Source: Brasenia schreberi
Lineage: Eukaryota > Streptophyta > Magnoliopsida > Nymphaeales > Cabombaceae
Length of the DNA: 64,000 bases
Direction of reading: 5' to 3'
NCBI GenBank assembly: GCA_036023115.1
Contig: JAYKKT010000089.1
Span: 6,767,501-6,831,500, forward strand
The notes under the pieces were generated by a model. The model was not told the origin of the DNA. It searched no databases and was given only the letters and a program-made list of their open reading frames with translations. Below are positions 10,561-28,357 of this stretch, in pieces. The stretch's first letter is position 1; each line of letters starts with the position of its first letter. Position numbers and translations under genes: made by a program.

Positions 10561-13056
10561 ATGGTGAAGGTCTACCCCAAAGTCAGCGACGAATACTTGA
10601 AAGCCGTCGACAAAGCCAGGAGGAAGCTCAGAGGGCTCATAGCTGAGAAGAACTGTGCTCCGCTCATCCTCCGTCTCGCGTAAGTGCTGATTTCTGTGGA
10701 CCTTTCTCCGTATCCCCTTTTACTTTTCTATTTTTACCAAGTAGTTCCATTTCACTACTAAAGTTCAAAACATTCTTCTGATGGTATTTCTTTTCTCACT
10801 TCTCATCTACGAAGCTCAATCGACAGTGTACGTAACATAGGATTGAATCCTCATCTACGCAGCATAGAGTTGCAGTTAAAGAACTATAAACACATTACAT
10901 GTTAAAATTCAGGAATTGGTACTGAATAGTTGTTTTGTGACTGATGCAGATGGCACTCAGCTGGTACTTTTGATGTCAAAACAAAGACTGGAGGTCCTTT
11001 TGGGACCATCAAGAACCCAGCCGAGCTAGCACACGCAGCGAATGCTGGGCTTGACATTGCTGTGAACCTTCTTGATCCCATCAGGAAACAGTTCCCCATT
11101 CTCTCATATGCTGACTTTGTTCAGGTAAACTGGGTGCCTTTCTTCCTCTTTGTCTTCACCATATACCTCTGTCAGTCATATTCCTCGTTTCTAAGTGATT
11201 TCCGTAGCTTGGTGTCTGATACTTTACAAAGCTAAGTTTTCCATTTTCCTGTTTCTGGAATAGTATTTTTCTACCATTGTCATCGAAATGAAAAGAGAAT
11301 TCAATCGTTCTTTAAAAAAACAGAGAAACAACCAAACCAAGTTGTGTTTCAAAAGTGCATAAATTTATGAGAGATCAGCAAAATGCATTTTAAGTTGAGA
11401 AGATAGGAAAATATAACCCTGATTCTGCCTGGGTTGTATCATTTTTGTGCCCGTTCAGTCATCATCAGCATGCATTTTGTCTGTTTTGTATAAATCAGCA
11501 ACTTGGATGATTGTTAATAACAATTTCTGTGATGCTAGCGCATGCCGTCTACTTGGTGGATGTTAAGTTTTCTTTGCTTTGCAGCTGGCTGGAGTCGTCG
11601 CCGTTGAGATTACTGGTGGTCCAGATGTTCCATTCCATCCAGGGAGACCGGTAAATTTGAAACCTCCATTTGTTCCACTTCGATAATTTTCCTGCATTAT
11701 CCACTGAGCAATTCTTGTCTCTGAATTCATCACCATCCACTTGTCCTGAATGAACATAAGATTAATAGCTACATGCTATTTGCAGGACAAGACCGAGCCG
11801 CCGGTGGAAGGCCGCCTTCCTGACGCCAACCAAGGTATGTTTGATTTGTAATAGTCATTGATTGATGTCTGATGGTTGCGGGCATCGGGTGTTCTGATTA
11901 GCTAGCTCTTCGCTCTTCAGGTTCTGATCACCTGAGAGTTGTATTTAAGAATCAGATGGGCCTCTCTGACCAGGATATTGTTGCTCTGTCTGGTGGACAT
12001 ACCTTGGTATGCTTTTCTCCTGAAGCCTGTTCTACTGCATCCTTTATTTGATCCACTATCTCTTTTTGATCTTTAGGTTTTTTAGTATCCGTTCTTCATT
12101 TTACCAAAATGATGCGTGCTATAAACCAAAAAGGGATGATACAACACATTTGCTAGTGTAATGCAAATAGTTGCTTGATAGCCGTCTTAGAAAGGATCGG
12201 GGAGGCTGAAACGGTTGACAAGTCTGTGGAAGTGACTTGAAAATTAGTTCTGATGGTTGATATTTTGTTTGTTGCAGGGTAGGGCACACAAGGAGAGGTC
12301 TGGATTTGAGGGACCCTGGACGCCCAACCCTCTGATCTTCGACAACAACTACTTCACGTAATCTCTCTCTCTCTCTCTCTGGACTGAAAAAAATGCATTT
12401 TGAACGTACCTGTAACTTATCTGGGTGTGGAAACAGGGAGCTTCTGAGTGGGGAGAAGGCCGGTTTGCTTCAGTTGCCAACTGACAAAGTACTTGTTAGC
12501 GATCCCGTCTTCCGTCCCTTCGTGAATAAGTATGCTGCGGTAAGTTCTTGGTGCCTCGGTCGCGCTCTCTTTCATTCCTTGTAAAATTTTTAGGAACGTC
12601 TAAGAATCGTTAACAAGATTACCAGAACTGCACCAATATATTTAATTTTTTGATATGATTGATTAGAAACAAATTAGGAGAAAAAGAAGAACCTCTAAGA
12701 AGATTAGAAAAACTAAATTTGGAAAGTATTAAAAGAGGTAGATGACCATAAAAGTGTTGGAAAAAAACAATAAAGAATGATCTTTCCAACAATAAACAAT
12801 GATATAGCTTATTGTGAGTTAACTGCTAATATGGCACACGATAGAGTGTTGTTGTGTTGAGCTCTTATGTCATGAAAAATGTGCCTCTCAGAGTGAGGAT
12901 GCCTTCTTTGCCGACTATGCTGAGGCTCACCAGAAGCTCTCTGAATTAGGGTAAGATAACTGTCTTCGAACCAATTCTACCTGATCTTTTTGTTTGACGA
13001 GTGACTCCTTTTTAATTAATCTATTTCTTTCCTGAATCAGGTTTGCTGATGCTTGA
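10561..13056 (+). CDS. APX1: Cytosolic L-ascorbate peroxidase (APX1 type)
   Basis: Haem peroxidase that reduces H2O2 with ascorbate in the cytosol (ascorbate-glutathione cycle). Exons: 10561-10679, 10950-11124, 11585-11650, 11786-11834, 11921-12006, 12278-12357, 12437-12539, 12892-12950 and 13041-13056. They join in frame to 250 aa, the normal length, starting MVKVYP and ending LGFADA. Pea-APX numbering falls exactly in place: distal Arg38, Trp41 and His42 (RLAWHSAG), proximal His163 (SGGHTLG), Trp179, Asp208, and ascorbate-binding Lys30, Cys32 and Arg172. There is no transit peptide or C-terminal membrane tail, so it is cytosolic. Residue 168 is Ala (GRAHKERSG) where many cytosolic APXs have Cys. 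Intron 7 contains a LINE fragment. The ATG has the good context CCACCATGG. Confidence 0.97.
12662..12858 (+). mobile_element. Decayed RTE-type LINE 3' fragment in APX intron 7
   Basis: It matches the LINE 3' end: ATTAGAAACAAATTAGGAG, then AAATTTGGAAAGTATTAAAAG and a TTGTTGTG tail remnant. About 60 bases of the parent, between the LGVAP and RSKEEP codons, are deleted, and other small insertions are present. It sits inside a spliced intron and does not touch coding sequence. Confidence 0.85.
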
Positions 13057-15843
13057 GCATAAGCTTATGCCTGGTCATTTTATGGGGATTCTGCTGATCA
13101 AGTGAAAAAGAGAGTATGTGTGTTTTATGACTAGGTATCATCCTGTATTGTAATAAAAGGAGCAGCATGTGGCATGTTGAGGAAGTGAATCTTGTTGAAC
13201 TGCTGCCATGTCTTTGTAATTCTGTATCATCTTTCTTTAGCGTATCTTATCCTTTTTGTCTTGATTGGCTTCTGTCTTGAACGTTTCTATCATTCTCACA
13301 TGAACCATAATTGTATTTGCTTTATGTTAATGGCTAAATGGGTTTTTGGTTCTGTCTTGAAACCGATAATCAAAGTGTCATTGTGCTGGAACAAGGCCCA
13401 TGTACTTGCGGCCTTGTTTCTAGGCTGGTAAATGAACCGACTTGCGGCTCAGTTCTGACTTGTGATGAGCTCATTCAGAGTTTGGTTAGAAGCTTAGCTT
13501 GTTAGGCTATGGTAACTGAACGTACCCGCTTGTTTAACTGTTTGATAATACCTTTGTGTGTGTGTGCGCGTGCATGTTAGTCCAATGAAATTATTGGTAA
13601 ACTACAATTAAAAGCTCAATATCTGTCAATAAAATTTCATGAATAAAAGATTATGATTTTGACCTAATTTCTAATCTAAGAAAACTAAACTTTGTACCCA
13701 GTTATATGTGAAACTTTATAGAATTAGCGAGAGAACCATATGCCGGTTGGACAAGAAATTTTGTTGTTTCACCTGTAGAAACCATTCTTGGGAAGTTTTG
13801 TGCCTGCCTGACTCCGCTGTCTAGATCTGAAACCCTCTCATTTAAGGTCTGTGAAGCGAGGCGATCTTTGCTCGTGAACGCTGTTTTCCTCTGTAAATGT
13901 GAGTGAGTTGTTCTGGGAGATTGGGTTGGCAAATGAACTGTTGGGGTTCAACTCGGTTCTGCTTATTAAAGCCATTGTTACAGCTATTAGCATGCTTTAA
14001 ACTGCTGGATACTTTCGAGGAACTACATCAGTTATTCACCAGTTTTTGGTGGGAGCAGAGAAGGCAACATTGTATATCTTGCGAAATTTTGCGTTAAGCA
14101 ATTGTATTTCCTTTTCATTGTTTAATCGAAGTATTTTTCACATTCCGAGTGAGACGCATGCCTCACCTCACTTTAAAGTGGGTCCGTCATTGTTGGATAA
14201 CACTTGGGCATGGTCTGGTTAATTGTGTATATATATCAAAGATTACAACAACCGATATAAGCTTCTATCAGTGGTGGTTTGTCCTGGTTAAATATATCAG
14301 ACAGAGTCAAGTATGGAGAAATATGTCAGGCTTATAATGTGACTGTGGCGTGCAAGGAATCAAAAGATTTTTCAAGATATTGTAAACACCACCCCAGTAG
14401 CAATGGCTGCATCTTCAAGAAGAATCGAGGCAGAATATCAAATTCATGACTTACCGACTTCTCTGTGAGAATAGGGTGCTAACAAAAAATATTTCGTAGA
14501 ATTTGAACATAAAAATGGTTTTCCCCTAAATTTAATTATTCATATATACAACAATTCGCAATAATTAAATAAATAACGATGCCTCGCCACCAACATGAAG
14601 TCAGTGTTCATTGTCAAAGGTCAAGAGTCAATATGGATCTTGGATAACGCGCTTCCAAAGGCGCACTAATTGGATGGCCCCAAGGAATAGCTTGGATCCA
14701 TACTGATATTCATATGGATCTTGGATCCAAAATGCACTGCTGGATATTGATGTACCCGAATCTGGTTCTAAACCATATCCCATCCCTTTGCTTTTCTAAG
14801 ACGGCCAACTTTGAAAGTCTCTTGGTCTTGGTCAACATAGTCTTTAACCTATTCTGTGCTCTCACCCTGACCAAGCCGACGGCCAACTTTGAAAGTCTCT
14901 TGGTCCTAGCCAACATAGTCTTTAACCTATTCTGTTCTCTCACCCTGACCAAGCCGGGTTGGTTCAATTCAACAATGCAAAGACATTATACAACACACAC
15001 AAGTGCTGTGCAATGGGAAACATACACACACACGAACACACAATAACTTCTAATCAATTAGTTCATCTTCTACTTAATTCTTAGCTTTAACGAGTAGCTT
15101 ATCTTCAAGCTTGTCTTACTGAGCTCATGTTAGTTCATGTTCGACTCAGCTCAAACTAGATATAAGACTGAACACGATGGTGGGTTGAGATCTCGGGTTG
15201 ACAAACGAATCTTGCAGAGCTCCTCTTTGGTTCATTAGGATTATCTAACATCCCTAGGACTGAGAGATCCAGATCCAAACCCAAATTCTAAAGCCGTTCG
15301 AAAATTAAATCAGCACCATGATCAAGCTCACTTCGGATTCGGATCCAGTTCGGGGTCTGACCCAGGTCCAACTCGTAGTCAACCTTCACTACCTTTTTAC
15401 TGGTCTGTTTCCCAGCTGCTTCTCACTGCACAACTCCCACGTGGCCTGCTCCACTCGTTTTACGAAAATATCCTTTAACTTAACAGCAAACAGTTAGCAT
15501 TCATCGCTGGCATCAGTCTGACTATTTCCGTAACTTTATGTCAACCATGATTAGGACTCGCAAAACGGACAAAAGAGCAAGTCGCATACCAAACTTCCAT
15601 TAAAGAATCCCGATCGTTCGTTCAGGCCGTTGACAACAAGGCTAATCGACATCCGTCCATCCGAAGGCGGCTGGGTGATCGACCGTAGATCTCGCTGAAC
15701 GCGGTTTTCTTCGTCCCCGTTGGCTTTCTCCCATCCTTCCTTCTCTGGCACCTTTTATAAGGGAGCGGAGCTAACCTCATTTCCGCGAAAACCCAGTAAT
15801 TGCGTACTCCCCGACCGACAAATTCTCCGGCAGCCGGGAAATT
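13057..15843. other. Intergenic region between APX and MPK3-like gene
   Basis: It begins with the APX 3' UTR (AATAAA-like signal near 13151) and ends with the MPK3 promoter, where TTTTATAAG near 15753-15761 may be the TATA box. Between them no gene is supported. The tandem duplication at 14801-14956 is the only clear structure. GT/CA microsatellite traces occur near 13555 and 15020. Confidence 0.65.
14801..14956. repeat. Two-copy tandem repeat, 78 bp unit
   Basis: The unit beginning ACGGCCAACTTTGAAAGTCT is repeated head to tail (14801-14878 and 14879-14956) with only a few substitutions. Because 78 is a multiple of three, the repeat stays open in two frames and creates spurious ORFs of 85 and 110 codons on opposite strands; no family resemblance supports coding. 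Confidence 0.92.
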
Positions 15844-20634
<4,791 letters not shown>

Positions 20635-23600
20635 GCAGATATGAGCGCTCTTTGTTTTCATATATATGCTCTCACAAGAAGACGTTTGTTGATGAATTCT
20701 TTTTCTGGAGCTGTCAACTCCACCTGAATCCTGTTCATATTTTTCTTTCATACATGAACTCTCTGTCCTTTTGGAGAGACCCCTTGACTTCTATATTATG
20801 AATCCCATCCACCAGTGTTTTTCTTTGAACAAATTGAATGATAAGGTGCTTGAATAGATTCTTTTAATGCTTTTCTCTTCTTTTTCTTCTTTTCTTTCTA
20901 GTGATAAGCATACACATACCTGTTACAATATGAAATAGAAAACTAAAATCAAGAATCTAGCAATCTCAATCCTGAGGGATATCTCGCAACGTCGTAGGAT
21001 CTAAGGATCCAACTCAGCTTCTGGACAACCATGCTGCTACCTGATTGAACCTGCCAGTTTTTTTCTCAAAGATTAACCCACGTAACGACGAAACTGTGAA
21101 TCACTCATTCTACAGTAAATACTTCTTTTATTTGGTAAAATTCGACAATTATAGCTTATTTGATGGTACGTGATGTCCTCAGAAAACTAGAACCAATAAA
21201 AGCATAAGTTCTCACAAATTGAGAGCTCCAAGCATAGTTGTCATGATCCCCATTTAGATCTTAAAACCTTACGATCTTATGATCATCTAAAGGTTTAACA
21301 ATCCTGATCCTAAGTTGAGGATCCCAATTAGTAAGATCTTCGTAGGAACTCGATCTTGATCACAAGATCCTTATAAGAATCCAAAAAAAGTATAGGCATG
21401 ATCTTTTTCTTCGTAATTTGTTGTTCTTCCAGCCGTTGCTCCTAACCAAAGACCACCCTTTTTTGGTTTCAGTTGCACGAACCACCCCTTTATTGTTCTA
21501 AAGCATTCTCTAACTTCACTTAGCTTTGATAAGAGCACATCGATGGGGAGTCGGCCCTTCTTGATTAGTGTCTAACTACATAAACAATCTGTCATTCTTC
21601 ATAATTTACACACACATAAAGTGTGTGTGTTCAAAATAAAGAACATTCAAAATCCAAAATATATCATACCCAAAAATGAAGCATTTCGTTAATGGTACTG
21701 TATAAAGTAAGTTTATTAAGTATAAAAATATATATATTAAGATGTGTGTGTGTGTGTGTATTGTATATATATTAAACAAAAGGTAGCTAGAATCTTAAGA
21801 TGTTGATTTGATCCCATGATCCTCGATCCGAACAGCTTCATGTTTATCTTAGGTAGGATCCACGATCTTGATAACACTGGCTCTAAACTTTGTATTCAAG
21901 CTTCAACAGCTACTATAAAATCAAAATCAATTTTGGAGAGAGACTAAGCTTGTTAATGACTTTAATCTATGTGCAAAAATCATATATATGGGTGATTTTT
22001 TCGCACACCCAGTGAACCGAACTAATTTGCTTTTAGTGTAATCTATATCTTAGAGAAAAATTAACCAGGTGTGCTAGAAAAAGTGTTGCCATGAAAATAT
22101 AGCTGAGGGCGAGGCCACTCAGTTAATCCACCTTGAGCCGACTCCCGGGTTCAGGCGTTTGAACTTAAAACAGAACTTTGTTGTATCAAGCAAGTGGATC
22201 CCTGGACCAACCTTATAGAATTGCCTGGATGAATAGGCCCAAGTAAGAAATTAAGTGATAAAGCTACAAAAAAGACACAATTAAGATAATTAAAAGCTTA
22301 AAATAACGTATATAAAGGCAATGTACAAGATAACAGTTGCTGGAATAGAACTCTCTTAGCCTGGCTCAACATTTGAACACACAGAAACGACCCAGATAGC
22401 TGAGGAATCGGCTCGTTCTTAGCTCGATTTAGTTGATGTGATCAGCAAAAGAACAAAACTTTTGGTGTCGATGAAACACAAGTTTAGTGACAGCAACCTC
22501 AGTAATTTAAGCTCTCCAATAGCGTGTATCAAAGTTAATGTCAGTTAAAAACCTTATAGATGGATTTTGGGTTGGGTTGGGTTGGCCTGGCTGGTCCAAG
22601 ACGTGTCCGGCTGTGCACCTGTTGTGGCGCCAGTCCTAGCCTCGACAGGCCAGGTCGCAACTTTGGTGTTTATATCCTCTTTTTAACGAAGGTGATTATA
22701 TCCTCTTAATTTGAAGATGCTGCTTGCTAGGGGTGTTTACAGTTTGGTTTTATTCAGTTTTATTCGGTTTTAACTAGCAGTTTCGGGTATCTTGAGAACT
22801 AAACCAAATTGTAGCATGATCAAAACTGAATTGATAGTTTCGATTCGATTCAGTTTTAAACCATGGTTCTACTTATTTAAGGTTGGCTACATATTACCAT
22901 GGACAACACCCTCCTCTGAAAAAAATTAATTTAATATTATGTGGTCAATGAATGATAAGATCTTAGCCAAAAGGCCAAGAAAGGAATGCTTTGTTCAAAC
23001 ACTTACAACCCATTTTATAATCATTGTGGATCTCCTCGCTCCGTCTGCCTTCTCAATAATATACTAAAACGTTTTTTGTCAAAAGGTTTTCCTGGCAGTT
23101 CGATTTGGTTCTCATGGTTCTGTTTTGCATTGGAACTGTGAACCAAACCGCCCATTATTTCTCTTCCTAGAACTGAACCGAATCAAAACGTTCGATATCT
23201 AAAACCGAACCAAATCACAGCTCGATTTGGTTCTAAGGATTCGGTTCCTGAGGTTCCTTGGACATGCAAGAATAAATGTGCTTCAGCCATTTCAAGATCC
23301 CCCTGCCGTAAAACAAAGCATCAAACCCTTTTTTTTTTAAAAAGTTACCTCATATAAAGTAATCAGTATTTGTTATAAATAAAATTGTTAAAATGGCATT
23401 TCAATTATCCTTTTCAAAAAGCAGATACAATATTCATAAAGATGCCGGTTACTGGAGCTGGTTCACTAACTTCAAATGACCAGTTTCTTCTTGTTTGGAT
23501 ACACCAGATTGTGTCCAAATGCAGTTTGGATCTCTCGAATTAACCTCATAGCTCCCAGTTGGTTGTTGAGCGAAGGATAGTTCTTCCTCTCTTCTCTTGG

Positions 23601-25096
23601 GCTACGATCAATGAGAATGAAAACAGAAACGTCCATTATGCCGGAAAGCAGCTTTTCCGGTCAAACCGGGATGTGCATCCCCAGTTTAAACTCTCTTTTT
23701 TTTTACAAAATGAGCACAGTCGTGCTTGGCTCTCATTTGGAACAAGGTGAGCTCAAACCAATCAAAGACGAGATCAACACAAGCTGCCTGATTCTTTTGC
23801 CAGTCCTAGCGTTCAGGTTTAGATTATCCATTTAATTTTGGATCCGGATTCACACGCAAAAGTTTTTAAACTGAATCCAATTCTTATTGTTGTAATATGC
23901 TTTGATTGCCAGATTCGACTAACGAGAGAAATAAGAAACAGGAGGACAAGACTTATCTCTTGGATGGACGGCGGTCACCATCAGTGGCGGAGGGAGGTGG
24001 TGCCTCTAGGGGCCATTCGCTTTCTAGAATTCTGAGAAATATCTCCTCCCTCACTAGAGAAGCACTGATTTACCCTTTTCACTCATGGTCTCCCTCCGCC
24101 AATGAATGAACTGAGTTGCTCGTTAATCGGCTTAGGACGGCTCGGCTCGTACATGTTGGGTTTGTGACTTCAATCAATTGAACATAAGTAATGCGTATTT
24201 GGCTCGGTTCGAATCAATTAGTATAGCTCTCAATATCAATGTTTATTTTGTAATAAACTTGTATAAATTTTTAAATGACTATAGTAAATACACATTTTTT
24301 TGTTTTAAACATTCAAAACTAACATAAATATGAATTTAAGAGAATTCAAACAATGCTTCGTGGTAGCGAAAACTTCTCGTTATGTTTGTTTTGTTATCAA
24401 ATAACCAACAAGAATTTATATAAGCACAAACATAGACTCATTATAATGTTTACTTAATTGCTCATATGACGAGCTAGCTTGTATAAGAAATAAATCGACC
24501 ACAACCAGCCCGTTTTTTGTTTGTTTTGCATTGCCAGCCCTCCTTATAGAGAGACTTTCACCCGACCCAGCATCTTACCCGAGCTTAGGGAGGCACCAGA
24601 CTCACCCTAGCAACAGAGTCTCTCTCTCTCTCTCTCGGATATCGACTTCTGCCGAGCCGCTCATATGAACGACTCGATCCACCGGCCCACCAGCTGCCAT
24701 TGGAGCCCCCTTCGATAAAAATCCTGGCTCCGCCCCTGGTCACCATCAATCACATGATAACAAACCTTGGACCCATGAACACAACGAGCCTGCAGTTAGG
24801 CTGGTGAGTGAACCCAACCGCTCGGCTCTGTTCAACCACCGGAAAGAGTTTGGTACAAAAGAATTGAATGCATTCTGGTTCATTAAATTATGCAAGCTGA
24901 ACCTCAAATGCCTGTTTAACTCCGCTTGCTTGGTAGGTATACCAGAAAACCGTGACAATCCAACGAATTTGGTAGGTATACTATAATTAAAGGGTCACAT
25001 CTTTCAATTCTATAAGAAAATTGAATGGAAGAGAAAATATTGACCTAATTGATTCATTCTAAATTATTATACGTTCACAAAGTCACATTCTTAACT
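20635..25096. other. Intergenic region downstream of MPK3-like gene
   Basis: It starts with the MPK3 3' UTR. No gene is supported in the remaining 4.4 kb. It contains the hAT-like element at 21233-21879 and a possible degraded GATC-rich relative near 20940-21045. A block at about 22725-23260 is rich in GGTTT/AACCGAA words (source unknown), and there is a (CT)n run near 24618. Confidence 0.65.
21233..21879. mobile_element. Non-autonomous hAT-like element, GATC-rich
   Basis: A 647 bp element with tips CATAGTTGTC on the left and GATAACACTG on the right, both close to the CAGTGTTGTC/GACAACACTG tips of the large hAT elements at 52826 and 56846. The flanks GCTCCAAG (21225-21232) and GCTCTAAA (21880-21887) form an aged 8-base duplication (6 of 8). 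GATC words fill both ends. It contains no transposase, and GT/AT microsatellite growth in the middle. Confidence 0.7.
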
Positions 25097-25212
25097 CTCT
25101 CTTTTTGTTACAACGGGAGGCTGAAGCTGTACATACACTCCGTAGGAGTCAAACTCCCCACCAGCAGCAAGGATGTGAGAGCGCTCTACCAGTTGAGATA
25201 ATGCTCTAGGTG
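25097..25212 (-). mobile_element. tRNA-derived SINE upstream of NPF pseudogene
   Basis: Read on the minus strand: tRNA A-box-like ATCTCAACTGGTAGAGCGCTC, B-box-like GAGTTTGACTCC, then CTTCAGCCTCCCGTTGTAAC and a short A-rich tail. The flanks CACATTCTTAACT (25084-25096) and CACGTTCTTAACT (25213-25225) are a 13-base duplication with one mismatch. The head has lost tRNA folding, so it is a SINE rather than a tRNA gene. Confidence 0.78.
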
Positions 25213-25304
25213 CACGTTCTTAACTTTTAACAAGCATCTCGTTCAGCTCATTTAACATAAGGTCCTGATTGTTTTATGTTGAAGTCAGCTTTAATAAGCA
25301 CAAG

Positions 25305-25836
25305 AACCAACTGAATGAATCCACACATCAAGAAACCTATGTCAACTGGTGGGGAGTTTGACTCCTACGTCACACTGGGGGCGAACCAACTGAATGAATC
25401 CACACATCAAGAAACCTATGTCAACTGGTTCTACTTCTCCACCTTTCTTGCTTCCATTTTAGGTTCCACAATACTCGTCTACATATTCGAAAACGTTGGC
25501 TGGATTTGGGGCTACGGAATTTGCGTGGTGCTTAGTGTCATAAGCCTGGTTCTCTTCCTTTTGGGCAAGCGGCATTACCGGCAAGAACGGCCAGAAGGCA
25601 GCCCTTTCGTCAGCTTGGCTAGTGTTTTAGTCAGTGCAGTCTACAAACGCAGTATGGTCTTACCAAGTGATCAACTAGAATACTATTATGACGACACAGC
25701 AACATCAATGCAAAAGCCTCCAGCTCTAACTTCTACAATTAGGCATGACAATAGTGTGTGTGTGTGTGTATGCACATGCAAATGAAAGTGTGTGTGTGTC
25801 CCGTTTCTGTGTATGTGTAGATAAATAACAAGGTAG

Positions 25837-25871
<35 letters not shown>

Positions 25872-27273
25872 TTGGAAGTCGGGTTGACAAACAAACCGAG
25901 GTGTTTGTGGTTCAGCTCTGTTCTGGCCCATGATGAGCACTCCATGTTTGGGTCATGGTCTAAATGACCAAACACAAGCTGAGTCTTGGAGCTATACAAC
26001 AGAAAATGAACAATGCATACTTGGTTCATCTCAGCCCATATAAGATTTTGCTTAGTGTATAAAATTCTATGAGTTAATACAAGCGTGTTTTGGTTTGTTA
26101 AGTACAAATAACTTTTCATATATGTCAGAAAACCTTGTTAAGGCAACCCAATTGGGTGGTATGATTATATCAAATATTTCAATTTTCCAATAAAATTAAA
26201 ATAGAAATAAAAAATTGACTTCAACCTGTAATTGGGAAAACTACTCAAGCTGTCCTGAAAAATATAGGTGAAAAGTTACCTTATTAACTTTAATTAAATT
26301 TAATGAGTAGTTCGTGTTCGGGGAACGAGTTTGGCCCGGCTCAAACAAGCTTGACAAGCCAAACATGTATAAGATTTTGAGTTGACAGACGAGCCACGAA
26401 CTGCTCCTGCTTGGCTCTCTTGCCGGGTCCTGCTCAAAATTGCAACTTTTCAAATATGCTTTTAAAAAAATCAATCTAAAAGCTTAACTTCTTTTTGCGT
26501 CCTGCAGCTTCCTGAACAAAGCAGCGCTCATATCTGCAGGTGACACCCATTCAGATGGCTCAATTGCAAAACCATGGAGATTGTGCAGTGTCGAACAAGT
26601 GGAAGACCTCAAAACTCTACTGAAGTTGCTGCCCCTTTGGTCAACTGGCGTCTTCGTTTCACTGTCCATTGGCATCCAAGGCAACCTCACTATTCTCCAA
26701 GCACTCACCATGGACCTCAGCTTCGGCCCACACTTTAGCATTCCTGCTGCATCCTTCCAAGTGTTTTGGTACCTCAGCGCTATGATCGCCATACCAATCC
26801 TTGACTTTTCTTCCACCCTATATGCCGGAAACTAATCGGCAGCTTCAGGGTACTTATTCACTGTATAGGCATAGGCCATCTCATAAACATTGCCGGCATG
26901 GCAATCGCGAAACTCGTAGAGTCAAGAAGGCTGCATGTACTGCATTGACATGGCCTAGACAGCCAACCCAGTGCAACTGTTCCGATGTCAGCTCTCTGGT
27001 TGGTGCCACAGCTTGCAACCGTCGGCTAGGTGCTGCAATGCATGGGCCTGGCCAGTTGAGCTTGTACTACCAGGAGTTTCCGGTAGCACTTAAGAACACC
27101 GGCACAGCAATGTTATCAATGACGATGTGAGAAGGACGACCAACTGGGTGCCTGATGATATCAACAAAGGCCGCCTGGACAATACGCACTGGCGTTGGCT
27201 CTTTGGGGGGGGGCTCAATTTTTGTTATTTCGTTGTTTGTGCCAAGTTGTATAGGCCAAAAAGCCTGGATTAG
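25305..27273 (+). pseudogene. NPF (NRT1/PTR) transporter pseudogene, NAXT1/NPF2-like
   Basis: NPF proteins are 12-helix plasma-membrane proton-coupled transporters of nitrate and other solutes; this copy is dead. The N-terminal five helices are missing. The first remaining exon (about 25378-25740) encodes GANQ...ETYVNWFYFSTFLAS through RPEGSPFVSLASV. The second starts at 26509 after a CAG acceptor: FLNKAALISAGDTHSDGSIAKPWRLCSVEQVEDLKTL and LPLWSTGVFVS, then a frameshift near 26820. After that VPMSALWLVPQLA, LYYQEFPVAL and PDDINKGRLDN can be found in different frames with several stops, ending at TAG 27271-27273. The wording LLPLWS...LTILQALTMD points to the NPF2/NAXT branch. The 5' end is a local 79 bp duplication. 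Confidence 0.9.
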
Positions 27274-28342
27274 TTACGTTATCGATCTACCAAGTAGGAA
27301 AACAGAGAACGTTGTTTATGAAGGCACCAACACTAGTTTACCTCGAGCATAGCAAGTGAATAAACAATGAAACAAGCGACCCAATGAGGAAGACATTAGC
27401 CTGAAAGCCGCATTTCATTCAAGAATTCTCTCTACCTGGAATTTGATGATGGTAGCAAGAATGTAACAGTTTGCACGTTTGATCTTCATCCTAGCTGCAC
27501 TGTAGCAGTCATAATGTTTGAGTCATTATAACCCTTCCACTGGGATCAATATCCTTTCACAGATTTCTTCAACTGAGGAGTTCCCCATGTTGAATTTGGG
27601 CCTTCTTTTGTGGTTACTCAGATACTTGCTATTCTTCATGCAATACGCACCAGGAACAACAAAAAAGATAAGCACACCTCCCATCTGAATGCACGTTTTG
27701 AGTTGTTGTCACCAAACTCGGACTGTCCAATTTGCAATTTCAGATAAAGGGCACATACATGCAAGTCCAATGATCATCAGCAAGGGATCCTTTTAGTCCT
27801 GTGGAGATAACAGGGGCTACGGTCGCTTGCATCATCTCTGAAGCTCTCCCATTGAATATCCTTCCGAACTAACCCTCTTCATTACCTCTGTCTGAAACCA
27901 CAACAAAGGATGATGTGTCAATGGGCGCTGCTGATCCCTAAAGTATATCATTTAAGGAAATAAATGAAAGATGTGATAACTTCAGAAGCCTCTTCTAATC
28001 AAAGTTAACATATGAGCTTCTCATGGATGAATTAATATTGTGTTGTGCTCGGCAAATCCAAGTTTACAAGGCTCTTAGCAGCGACCATCCTCCATGGGCG
28101 ATAGGTCAGAATCAGTTAAGCGATATTCTTTTCTAACAAAAATAACAATGGCATGCAAGATGTGTGCAAATTTATCAGTTTGACCTGAAATGAAACGACC
28201 ATGAAACTTCATAAACACCAAAAAACTTGAGTTGCATACATTCATCATTTTATCCAACAGTTTCATCTATTTTGCCACATCATCATTTTGTCTTCGATCT
28301 TATTTCTTTTTCTATGGTCACAATACACATAACATGCACAAA
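27274..28342. other. Unassigned 1.1 kb between NPF pseudogene and LINE
   Basis: Apart from the pseudogene's tail there is no gene I can support. A stretch at 27560-27900 is less AT-rich than its surroundings and has broken minus-strand frames that look once-coding, but I do not recognise a family. Nothing else is seen. Confidence 0.5.
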
Positions 28343-28357
28343 TGAACTTGGATTTAA

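Noticed and set aside
14710..15046. Open frames of 85 and 110 codons on opposite strands
   Set aside because: Created by the 78-base tandem repeat; repeated peptide, no start context or homology.
25141..25212. tRNA gene
   Set aside because: A- and B-box-like words are present, but no cloverleaf or anticodon stem forms; a 13-base duplication flanks the whole unit, so it is a SINE.
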